From assembly GCA_964569015.1 (NCBI GenBank), contig CAZMSN010000082.1, positions 1-5,954 on the forward strand: 5,954 nucleotides of DNA, in the 5' to 3' direction. The translations under genes were made by a program, and so were the position numbers. Origin of the DNA: CAYQEC01 sp964569015. GTDB lineage: Bacteria; Actinomycetota; Acidimicrobiia; Spongiisociales; UBA5794. Under the pieces are notes generated by a model. That model saw only the letters and a program-made list of their open reading frames with translations. It did no database searches and was not told the origin of the DNA. Shown piece by piece: positions 1-5,689 of the stretch. Every line of letters starts with the position of its first letter. Positions within the stretch are counted from its first letter, which is position 1.

Positions 1-142
1 GCGGTCTGGCGGACCCTTGTGCGAGATCCCGTGCACGTCCGAGGCAGACGCGACGACACATCGCTGAATAGCCGACACTCCCCGAGCCAGATCCGAACGT
101 GTCGCCGGACTCGTTCCCGCGGTTCCCCAAGGCTCGGGGTGC
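1..142. other. Region downstream of the GRE gene, no secure gene
   Basis: This stretch follows the GRE stop codon and runs to the window edge. On the minus strand an open frame from a GTG at 78 runs off the left edge (26 codons, beginning V-S-A-I-Q-R). A GGGGA sequence abuts that GTG with no spacer, which is a poor ribosome site, and 26 residues are too few to identify a family. It could be the start of a third operon gene or simply open high-GC sequence. The plus-strand frame here continues antisense to the GRE and looks like a shadow. Confidence 0.3.
125..139 (-). terminator. Weak hairpin just after the GRE stop codon
   Basis: Read on the minus strand, the 15 bases CCCCGAGCCTTGGGG begin three bases after the GRE stop codon. 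They can form four C-G pairs plus a G-U and an A-U pair around a three-base loop. No T-tract follows, so it is not a canonical intrinsic terminator. It could be a weak actinobacterial-type terminator, an mRNA-stabilising end, or chance. Confidence 0.25.
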
Positions 143-2212
143 TCAGGTGGTGAGCTCTACCCGCTGGATGATGTGGTCTTGGTATTCTTTGTCGAGATCG
201 ACAAAATATGCGCTCCATCCCCAAACACGCACGATGAGGTTGCGGTGCCGCTCGGGGTGCACCTGGGCGTCGCGCAGCGATTCCCGATTGAGCGCGTTGA
301 TCTGCAGCTGATGGCCGCCCGAGTAGATGAAGTCGCGGACCAGCATCGCGACTTTCTCTGTACTGGCCGACGAACGGAAGACCGTGTCGTGCAACTCGAT
401 GGTCAATGGACCGCCGTTGATCGCAGCGCCAAACGGGAGCTTCGTGAACGACCGCACAACCGAAAGCGGCCCGTCGACCTTGACACCGAGGCTCGGAGCA
501 AGGTTGGCACTGAGGTACTCGCCGCTTCGGCGACCGTCAGCCGTCGCTCCGAGTGTCGCCGCGTAGGCGACGTAGAACATGGCCGAACCCGTGCCCGCAC
601 GGAAGCGCCCGCCGCGGTCGTTGCGGAGCGGCTCGAGGGCATCGGCGAAGGTCTGCAACAGATCCGCCGCTATGAGGTCGACCTCGTCGATGTCGTTGCC
701 GAGCTTCGGTGCGTCGAACCGAAGCGCGTCTCGCAACGCGGGGTCAGCGTCGAAGTCGGAGTCCAACGCGTCGATCAGGTGTCGTGCCTCTGTCCGCGAT
801 TCGTCGAAGACGAGCTTCTTAATAGCGGCAAGTGAGTCGGCCGCGGTTGACAGCCCGACGCCGTGGATGCCGTAGTTGTTGTAGCGCAAGCCATTCGAGA
901 CATCTCGCGCCGACGCGATGCATCCGTCCATCAGGATGGAGAGCAGGGGCGCTGGCTCCATGACGAGGCCCGCTGTGGCAGTAGCGAGGTCGACCGCCTG
1001 GCTGCGCACCGTGGACCGCACCTTGGCCAAGAAGTCCTCGAACGTGGCGGAGCTGGCTAGGTCCGCGTGCACCGCGACGTCGACCGCTGCCGGAAAGGAG
1101 AGCGCCGCGATGTTGGGAACGTCCATGCCGGCTGCCGGGATGATGAACTCCCAGCAGGCAGCAACCACGTAGTTCCGCGCGTCCCGCTCCGAGTAGCCAA
1201 GCCGCACGAGACCGGGAATCACGACGTCGTCGTTGGAGTACTGCGGGAAGCCAAGGCCCTGAGCGGTCATCCGCGTCCCGGCGACGAAGCGATCGAGCGG
1301 CGTCGCACGGTCGACGCGCAGGTTGATCTTTGGATCGATAAGTCGCAGTTCCAGGCTCGCCCGAAGGCTGAGGTCACTCAACGGGTTCCAGGCATCGGCA
1401 CCGGCCGCGTCGACGCCGCCCAACACAAGGCTTTGACCGTTGTCGCCGAGCTGCACGCCCGGGTACAGATCGCTGTCGCGGTTGCACGCGAGGAAGAACT
1501 CCTCGACCAGCTCCAGGGCATCGTCCATTTCGAGCCTGCCGGCGTCTAGGTCGTCGCGCAGGTACGGCCACAGATACTGGTCGAACCGGCCGAGCGTATT
1601 GTGATATGTGGAGGAGCACCACAGCGCGTAGTGCAGCAGACGGAGCATCTGCAGTGCCTCATCGAATGTGCGCGCGCCATGACGCGGAACCCGCCGCAGA
1701 ACTTCGGCTATGTCGTCGTGCCCCGTCCGGTCCGCTTCGTCGGCGTACCTGTCTGATAGCCGGAGCACGGCATCGATCGACTCGACCACGGCAGTGAGGA
1801 ACTCGGCTTCGCCGCGGCTGGGCCCGGCGCTCAGCGCGGTGACCGCCGCGCTACGTGGCTCTGCCAGACCAGCACCGATCGTCGTCGCATAGTCGGGCGA
1901 GACATTGCTCACCTTGCCGAGCTCATGAATCCGGTGTCCCGCTGCCCGCTGAGCCCGCTCACGGTCGGTGAAGATCTCCGGGACCGTCGGGACAGTTCGG
2001 AGCAGGACAATCCGCTCGTCTGGGAAAATGACCGGGGTCTCGCGATCCAGGACGTGAGCAAGGCGCGCGCTCGCCCGAAGCACCGCGGAGCGCCCGCTAG
2101 CGGCTAGCGCGGCCGTGTAGACCTCGTCGGCGGCACATTCGACCGGCCGACGGTGCGCATGGTGGTCGCCTGCGAGGACAGCCTCACGCATCCGTGCAAT
2201 TCGGACTCTCAC
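143..2212 (-). CDS. Pyruvate formate-lyase-like glycyl radical enzyme, unassigned substrate
   Basis: This 689-residue protein is a cytosolic glycyl radical enzyme (GRE). The C-terminal radical loop is clear: R-V-W-G-W-S-A-Y-F at about 662-670, with Gly665 only 24 residues from the end. The mid-protein thiyl site is A-A-C-W-E-F at 351-356, with Cys353 and Glu355. Other family-typical stretches are A-T-A-D-G-R-R near 556-562, the R-Y-N-N-Y-G-I-H-G segment at 443-451, and an N-terminal R-I-x-x-M-R start. In known GREs the glycyl radical moves to the Cys, which attacks the substrate. A Cys-x-Glu pair excludes pyruvate formate-lyase, which has Cys-Cys, and fits the lyase, dehydratase or decarboxylase branches, but the Trp between them is unusual. 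At 689 residues it is shorter than most GREs (about 750-850). The GTG start is chosen because it overlaps the activase stop and has GGGAGG four bases upstream; Met8 lacks a ribosome site. Family assignment is firm; substrate is unknown. Confidence 0.93.
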   Translation of the reverse strand: MRVRIARMREAVLAGDHHAHRRPVECAADEVYTAALAASGRSAVLRASARLAHVLDRETPVIFPDERIVLLRTVPTVPEIFTDRERAQRAAGHRIHELGKVSNVSPDYATTIGAGLAEPRSAAVTALSAGPSRGEAEFLTAVVESIDAVLRLSDRYADEADRTGHDDIAEVLRRVPRHGARTFDEALQMLRLLHYALWCSSTYHNTLGRFDQYLWPYLRDDLDAGRLEMDDALELVEEFFLACNRDSDLYPGVQLGDNGQSLVLGGVDAAGADAWNPLSDLSLRASLELRLIDPKINLRVDRATPLDRFVAGTRMTAQGLGFPQYSNDDVVIPGLVRLGYSERDARNYVVAACWEFIIPAAGMDVPNIAALSFPAAVDVAVHADLASSATFEDFLAKVRSTVRSQAVDLATATAGLVMEPAPLLSILMDGCIASARDVSNGLRYNNYGIHGVGLSTAADSLAAIKKLVFDESRTEARHLIDALDSDFDADPALRDALRFDAPKLGNDIDEVDLIAADLLQTFADALEPLRNDRGGRFRAGTGSAMFYVAYAATLGATADGRRSGEYLSANLAPSLGVKVDGPLSVVRSFTKLPFGAAINGGPLTIELHDTVFRSSASTEKVAMLVRDFIYSGGHQLQINALNRESLRDAQVHPERHRNLIVRVWGWSAYFVDLDKEYQDHIIQRVELTT
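2209..2212 (-). other. GTGA stop-start overlap coupling activase and GRE
   Basis: On the minus strand the four bases GTGA hold both the GTG start of the GRE and the TGA stop of the activase. The GRE's Shine-Dalgarno-like GGGAGG (2217-2222) lies inside the last activase codons. This arrangement suggests translational coupling, so that the enzyme is made only where its activator is translated. Confidence 0.85.
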
Positions 2213-3108
2213 AGCACCTCCCAGGAGATTCCGCGGCGCTCGAACGGTTCACTGTGCAACTCGGGGTGCCGGTCCACGTCGAACCGGGGATTGAACGGCC
2301 GACCGATCCGGGCATACTTGACTGGAGCCATCGTGTTGTAGGGCATGAACTCCACCCGCTCGAGCGCTGGCGCGTCTTCCAGTAGACTCGCCGTCCGCTC
2401 CATCGTCTCGGCAGCGTCGTTGACCCCGGGGATGAGCGGAATCCGCACCACGAAGGGAACCGTACCCCGGCACAGGCCAGCGAGGTTCTTCTGGATCAAC
2501 TCGTTGCCGACTCCGGTGAACTTCCGGTGCACAGCGCTGTCCGGGTGCTTCACATCGATCATCACCAGGTCGACAGCATCGACGGTTGCACGGAATGCTG
2601 CGGGCGCAGCCTGTCCCGACGTCTCGATCGCGACATGAAGGGGCCGCACGGCCTCGGCGACCCGACGCACGAAGGCGGCCTGGGCGAGCGGCTCACCCCC
2701 AGAAAACGTAATACCGCCCCCGCTGGAGGCCAGCGCCTCCCGGTGGCGCAGTAGGCGCTGGGCGAGTTCGTCAACCGTCCAGACACGCCCAGACCACCGC
2801 CGTACACGGAGCGGGACGCTGTCCACCGCAGCGCCGCATTGGAGGCATTGGCCGTAGCGCACATCTATGTTGCCGCTGCACCGCGCGCACGGCAGGAGGT
2901 CTGTCCAAGCCTCGGGTTCGAAGCGGATGCCCTCGGGATTCTGACACCAGCTGCACCGCAGCGGACAGCCCTTCAGAAAGACGGTGGTCCGGATCCCCGG
3001 GCCATCGTGCAGGGCGAACTCCTCCACGTCGAACACTACGCCTGCGTCGCCCGAGGAACGGCGGGAAGCGATCGCCGGCCCCCACATCGAGGGACTACGA
3101 GCCATCAT
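2209..3108 (-). CDS. Glycyl-radical-enzyme activating protein (radical SAM)
   Basis: This 299-residue protein is the activase for the GRE encoded immediately downstream. It would use a [4Fe-4S] cluster and S-adenosylmethionine to generate the glycyl radical, expected on Gly665 of its partner. The radical SAM motif is C-x3-C-x2-C at Cys48, Cys52 and Cys55, preceded by the family hallmark H-D-G-P-G-I-R (34-40). A G-G-I-T-F-S-G-G-E-P segment (131-140) provides the SAM-binding GGEP motif, followed by E-T-S-G (162-165), D-V-K-H-P-D (185-190) and R-I-P-L-I-P-G-V-N-D (222-231). Between the cluster motif and GGEP is an insert with only four cysteines (C74, C77, C88, C91). Many activases of this size carry an eight-Cys two-cluster ferredoxin insert there. 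The start is the first of two adjacent ATGs; GGGAG lies 11 bases upstream of it. The first 20 residues are poorly conserved in type, so a slightly later start is possible. Confidence 0.94.
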   Translation of the reverse strand: MMARSPSMWGPAIASRRSSGDAGVVFDVEEFALHDGPGIRTTVFLKGCPLRCSWCQNPEGIRFEPEAWTDLLPCARCSGNIDVRYGQCLQCGAAVDSVPLRVRRWSGRVWTVDELAQRLLRHREALASSGGGITFSGGEPLAQAAFVRRVAEAVRPLHVAIETSGQAAPAAFRATVDAVDLVMIDVKHPDSAVHRKFTGVGNELIQKNLAGLCRGTVPFVVRIPLIPGVNDAAETMERTASLLEDAPALERVEFMPYNTMAPVKYARIGRPFNPRFDVDRHPELHSEPFERRGISWEVL

Positions 3109-3110
3109 GA

Positions 3111-3126
3111 TCGGGGGTACTCCCGA
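3111..3126 (-). promoter_or_regulatory. Near-palindrome covering the activase ribosome-binding site
   Basis: Sixteen bases, read on the plus strand as TCGGGGGTACTCCCGA, match their own reverse complement in seven of eight half-site positions. In the minus-strand transcript, UCGGG and CCCGA can pair around a six-base loop, taking up most of the GGGAG (3120-3124) that serves as the Shine-Dalgarno sequence of the activase. It may be a translation-damping hairpin or a second protein site; function is inferred only. Confidence 0.35.
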
Positions 3127-3153
3127 TGCTTGAGCCGGTCGCTGAGAGGCTTC

Positions 3154-3167
3154 GGAAACATGTTTCC
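3154..3167. promoter_or_regulatory. Perfect 14-bp palindromic operator, probable LacI-family site
   Basis: GGAAACATGTTTCC is identical to its reverse complement over all 14 bases. It begins seven bases downstream of a minus-strand -10 hexamer, so it covers the expected transcription start of the activase-GRE operon, as lac O1 does. Size, symmetry and the A-rich/T-rich half-sites fit LacI-family operators, although most of those have a central CG and this one has a central AT. The regulator encoded divergently at 3636 is the likely ligand. I see no second copy in the window. Confidence 0.72.
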
Positions 3168-3173
3168 ATGACG

Positions 3174-3202
3174 AGCCTACCCGTCCATATCCGATCGAGC
3201 AA
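3174..3202 (-). promoter_or_regulatory. Sigma-70-type promoter of the activase-GRE operon
   Basis: Read on the minus strand, a -35 hexamer TTGCTC (3197-3202) is followed after 17 bp by a -10 hexamer TAGGCT (3174-3179). The -10 fits the TAnnnT pattern of actinobacterial housekeeping promoters, the -35 has the TTG core, and the spacing is optimal. Transcription would start near 3166-3169, leaving a leader of about 60 bases before the activase ATG and placing the start point at the edge of the 14-bp palindrome. Short hexamers can arise by chance, but the position relative to gene and operator supports the call. Confidence 0.6.
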
Positions 3203-3218
3203 TAGGCCCTTCGGCCCT

Positions 3219-3238
3219 ACGCCGAGACCATTCGGCGT
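3219..3238. repeat. 7-bp inverted repeat with 6-base spacer upstream of the operon promoter
   Basis: ACGCCGA (3219-3225) and TCGGCGT (3232-3238) are perfect inverted copies separated by GACCAT. The element lies 16 bp upstream of the proposed -35 of the minus-strand operon, a usual place for an activator. It has no T-tract and follows no gene, so it is unlikely to be a terminator. No protein can be assigned to it. Confidence 0.4.
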
Positions 3239-3576
3239 GTCCACCGGGACACTGCGCAGTGCCGCCGCGCCGGACAGACGATTTCGACTTCAAGACCAGG
3301 ACGGCAGATTCATCGACTAGACCGGCGCGTGACAATCGACCGCTGGCACCCTCCACAGTGGAACCGCCCCCCGCCGCCTCGTTGCCGACGGCAACCGCCA
3401 CACACCGAGATACAGATCGAACTCGACTCGCTCACACCATGAGCCGCGCCACCAACCTGACTGCCAGTCGCGATCGTCGCCTCGAGGTCTTCGAGCGAGT
3501 GCCCGAGACGGGACGTTCGCCGCAACTTGTCGAATCGCCTCCCCACGTCATGGTTCGGGCAACGGGGCCGGCTCGC

Positions 3577-3582
3577 TAGTGT
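3577..3582 (+). promoter_or_regulatory. Possible -10 hexamer for the LacI-family gene
   Basis: TAGTGT fits TAnnnT and would start transcription about 45 bases before the regulator ATG. Seventeen bases upstream there is only TTCGGG, a weak -35. No copy of the 14-bp palindrome overlaps it, so direct autoregulation through that operator is not evident. Confidence 0.25.
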
Positions 3583-3624
3583 GAGCGACCGGGTCGGATG
3601 GCAGGATCCGCCACGGAGAAGACT

Positions 3625-3628
3625 GGAG
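3625..3628 (+). promoter_or_regulatory. Ribosome-binding site of the LacI-family gene
   Basis: GGAG ends seven bases before the ATG at 3636. This spacing decides the start, giving the regulator an 18-residue tail in front of its helix-turn-helix. Confidence 0.7.
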
Positions 3629-3635
3629 TGTCCGC

Positions 3636-4745
3636 ATGGCGTCAGACGACGTCACACCCGGTGTCGGCGTCGGGTCGGCGGAGCGTCCGGCGAGCATTCG
3701 AGACGTCGCCCGCCTCGCCGGTGTGTCGCCGGGAACAGTCTCGAAGGTCCTCAACAACAACCCGGGTATCGCCAGCAAGACAAGGGACCGGGTCCTGCAG
3801 GCCAGTCGACGGCTGGACTACCGGCCGAACGAACTCGCACGGGGCATCTTCGCGGGCCGCAGCTTCACCGTCGGCCTGCTCACCTCCGACAGCTTCGGAC
3901 GGTTCAGCGGCCCGATTATGGCCGGGGCTGAGGATGCTCTGGGCCGCGGTCAGCTCTCGGTGATCATCTGTGACAGCCGAGGCGACGTCGACCGCGAGAA
4001 GAGTCATCTCTCCGCGTTGCTCGGCCGTCGGATCGACGGGCTGATCGTCACCGGGCGCTGCTCCAACCCGCGACCCCCGTTGGCCGCGCGCTTGCCGTTC
4101 CCCGTCGTGTATGCACACACCCCGTCCGCCAGCGACGACGACCTGTCGATCGTCGTCGACGACGAGGGGGCCGGACGTGCTGCGGCCGAGCACCTACTAG
4201 ATGTGGGGCGGCGGCAGATCGCCCACATCACCGGACCGTGGGACTTCGACGCAGTCCGGAAGCGCGCGAAAGGCTTGACGACCACACTCGAGGAGCACGG
4301 AGTAGCGCTCCGCGGGCGGCCGATGGCTCGCTACTGGTGCGAATCCTGGGGGCGGGAGGCTGTGCGCGCAATCCTCGATGACACCCCCGACGTCGACGCC
4401 ATCTACTGTGGCAGCGATCTCCTAGCGCGTGGGGTGGCAGATGCTCTGCGCGAGGCAGGCCGGGCCGTGCCCGACGACATTGCAATCGTCGGCACCGACA
4501 ATTGGAAACTGATGGCGCAGGCCACCCGACCGGCGTTGACGACCATCGACATGAACCTGTCGGAGGTGGGCCGACGGTCGGCACAAGCTCTGGTCCAGGC
4601 CATCGGGGGCGCAACAGCCGCCCGCCAACGGGTCGTTCCCAGCACCCTGGTCGTTCGCGCATCGACCGGTCTGCACGTCGACGAGGACAACGCACCGCGA
4701 GCCGGTAGCTACCACGACTCCTGCATCCACGAACTCACTGCCTAA
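3636..4745 (+). CDS. LacI-family transcriptional repressor
   Basis: This 369-residue protein is a complete LacI/GalR-type regulator acting as a cytosolic dimer or tetramer on DNA. The N-terminal helix-turn-helix spans about 20-66: S-I-R-D-V-A-R-L-A-G-V followed by S-P-G-T-V-S-K-V-L-N (31-40) and D-Y-R-P-N (61-65). The hinge helix follows (N65 to about S76), with Ile71 where LacI has the minor-groove Leu56. From about 77 comes a periplasmic-binding-protein-like sensor domain: V-G-L-L at 79-82, C-G-S-D at 258-261, V-G-T-D-N-W at 285-290, L-T-T-I-D at 301-305 and a closing R-A-S-T-G at 341-345. The last 24 residues are an unmatched tail. LacI-family ligands are usually sugars or polyols; this one's ligand is unknown. 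It is transcribed divergently from the activase-GRE operon, whose start region carries a 14-bp palindrome, so it is the likely repressor of that operon. Family assignment is secure; the target is inferred from position. Confidence 0.95.
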   Translation: MASDDVTPGVGVGSAERPASIRDVARLAGVSPGTVSKVLNNNPGIASKTRDRVLQASRRLDYRPNELARGIFAGRSFTVGLLTSDSFGRFSGPIMAGAEDALGRGQLSVIICDSRGDVDREKSHLSALLGRRIDGLIVTGRCSNPRPPLAARLPFPVVYAHTPSASDDDLSIVVDDEGAGRAAAEHLLDVGRRQIAHITGPWDFDAVRKRAKGLTTTLEEHGVALRGRPMARYWCESWGREAVRAILDDTPDVDAIYCGSDLLARGVADALREAGRAVPDDIAIVGTDNWKLMAQATRPALTTIDMNLSEVGRRSAQALVQAIGGATAARQRVVPSTLVVRASTGLHVDEDNAPRAGSYHDSCIHELTA

Positions 4746-4792
4746 CCGTTGAGACCTTGCCGCTAATAAGGACCATCTCGCACATGGTGGAC
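4746..4792. other. Short gap between convergent lacI-type gene and galE remnant
   Basis: These 47 bases separate two genes that run towards each other. ACCAT (4772-4776) and ATGGT (4784-4788) could pair around a seven-base loop, but the stem is short and lacks a T-tract, so I do not call a terminator. Confidence 0.3.
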
Positions 4793-5230
4793 CTACGCGG
4801 GGAAGCCGTTCGGGTTGGTGCTCTGCCAGCGCCAGACATCGGCCGTCATCTGGTCAAGGGTGCGCCGGGCCCTCCAATCGAGAACGTCTGTGGCCTTGGT
4901 GACATCGGCCCACAGTTCCGGCGCATCGCCCGGTCTGCGCCCGACCACCTCGGTCGACAGCTTGCAACCGCATGCTCGCTCGAGCGACGCGATCAACTCC
5001 AGCACTGAGACCCCGTTGCCGGTTCCAAGGTTGATGATGTCGTAGCCAGGCTTTCGCTCCAGATACTCGACGGCGGCGACATGGCCTTCAGCCAGATCCA
5101 TGACATGGACATAGTCGCGGATGGCGGTGCCGTCGGGGGTGGCGTAATCGTCACCGTAGATCTCGAGCACCGCGCGGCGACCCACGGCCACCTGGACAAC
5201 GAAGGGTACGAGGTCAAGCGGGTACGACAC
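4793..5230 (-). pseudogene. galE: galE fragment: C-terminal part of UDP-glucose 4-epimerase
   Basis: The translation matches the final 140 or so residues of GalE, the NAD-dependent enzyme that interconverts UDP-glucose and UDP-galactose in the Leloir pathway. Recognisable stretches are L-V-P-F-V-V-Q-V-A-V-G-R-R, G-D-D-Y-A-T-P-D-G-T, R-D-Y-V-H-V-M-D-L-A-E-G-H, I-N-L-G-T-G and a terminal W-R-W-Q-S. A full enzyme has about 330 residues; the NAD-binding Rossmann half with the Ser/Tyr/Lys catalytic residues is absent. Homology begins abruptly at the Leu codon 5210-5212. The frame continues to a GTG at 5230, but those extra residues are antisense to galK. The surviving part is undamaged and runs to a normal TAG stop, so the break looks recent or the missing half lies elsewhere in the genome. 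As it stands it cannot encode an active epimerase. Confidence 0.88.
5204..5227. repeat. Direct 8-bp repeat at the galE/galK junction
   Basis: GGGTACGA occurs at 5204-5211 and again at 5220-5227, separated by eight bases. The first copy lies in the last galE-like codons and the second in the first galK-like codons, so the pair brackets the breakpoint. It may be a microhomology trace of the joining event, although part of the match could be coincidental coding similarity. Confidence 0.55.
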
Positions 5231-5575
5231 GTTGTGACCGAGAATGCCCGGGTTGGCGACATAGTGGCGGCACTGGGGCGATCCGACTGGGAAGAGCTCG
5301 GTCGCCTCCTAGTCGCAGGCCACGCCTCTATGCGTGATGACTTCGAGGCGAGCTGTCCCGAACTCGACTGTGCAGTCGAGTCGCTGCTCGGTGCCGGGGC
5401 GGTCGGGGCGAGAATGACCGGTGGAGGCTTTGGTGGATCCGTCATCGCGCTTGTACCGCAGGAACGCGAAGCGGCAGCCCGGACCAAGGTGGCGGCTGCT
5501 TTTGCCAGCCGTGGCTTTCGTCCCCCCCACTTGTTCACCGTCGCTCCCGGAGCAGGCGCCCGGCGGCTTCGTTGA
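5213..5575 (+). pseudogene. galK: galK fragment: C-terminal third of galactokinase
   Basis: The 120-residue frame matches the end of galactokinase, the GHMP-family enzyme that phosphorylates galactose at C1 with ATP. It opens with V-K-R-V-R-H-V-V-T-E-N-A-R-V, continues through G-R-L-L-V-A-G-H-A-S-M-R-D-D-F-E, C-P-E-L-D and the GHMP motif 3 G-A-R-M-T-G-G-G-F-G-G-S, and ends in G-A-G-A-R-R-L-R before TGA. A complete GalK has about 360-390 residues. The galactose-binding signature and the ATP-binding motif 2 are missing. Upstream of 5213 the same frame is still open, but only as antisense of galE, so no real start exists. The fragment has no internal stop or frameshift. No promoter or ribosome site is evident, and the fragment alone cannot be an active kinase. 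Confidence 0.88.
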
Positions 5576-5689
5576 TTCACCGTTGCTGTCAATGTCACTC
5601 AATCACAACCAGTTCGCCCGTTGGATGAAGTCGATCATCAGGTTCGCGTTGGTAGCAGCGGATCGGCGATGTCGCGGAGCGCGCGATTC
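5576..5689. other. Spacer between galK remnant and IS remnant
   Basis: I recognise nothing certain in these 114 bases. They may contain further decayed transposase sequence, since a G-rich stretch near 5657-5680 vaguely recalls the G-S-x-G-D-S region that precedes the last catalytic residue in IS3 transposases, but no frame carries it through. No inverted repeat marking an IS end is evident. Confidence 0.35.

Larger units (their letters stand above)
3203..3635. other. Divergent intergenic region without a credible gene
   Basis: About 430 bases separate the operon promoter from the regulator gene. Open frames exist on both strands, but their translations are rich in Arg, Pro, Thr and Ser, lack any recognisable motif, and overlap each other; I regard them as non-coding. 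Contents that can be supported are a 7-bp inverted repeat (3219-3238), a possible promoter hexamer for the regulator (3577-3582) and its ribosome site (3625-3628). The length is larger than two divergent promoters need, so a small RNA or a decayed gene cannot be excluded. Confidence 0.5.

Noticed and set aside
1..78. Minus-strand frame from a GTG at 78 as a third operon gene
   Set aside because: Only 26 codons are visible and the GGGGA abuts the start codon. A faint resemblance to other N-termini is too weak to name a family.
173..1549. Long plus-strand open frames opposite the GRE gene
   Set aside because: They are antisense shadows caused by high GC; their translations have no motifs, while the minus-strand frame carries the Cys and Gly radical sites.
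143..2212. Naming the GRE as pflB (formate C-acetyltransferase)
   Set aside because: The adjacent Cys-Cys pair of pyruvate formate-lyase is absent; the site is Cys-Trp-Glu.
3481..3495. CTCGA/TCGAG inverted repeat with a five-base spacer
   Set aside because: Only five pairs in GC-rich DNA, no fixed relation to a promoter; expected by chance.
3259..3579. 106-codon plus-strand open frame in the divergent region
   Set aside because: Composition is Arg/Thr/Pro/Ser-rich, there is no recognisable domain or ribosome site, and overlapping frames on the other strand are equally open.
5081..5575. A 164-residue galactokinase-like gene starting at ATG 5081
   Set aside because: The first 44 codons are antisense to galE; only the part from about 5213 is galactokinase, so the ATG is not a real start.
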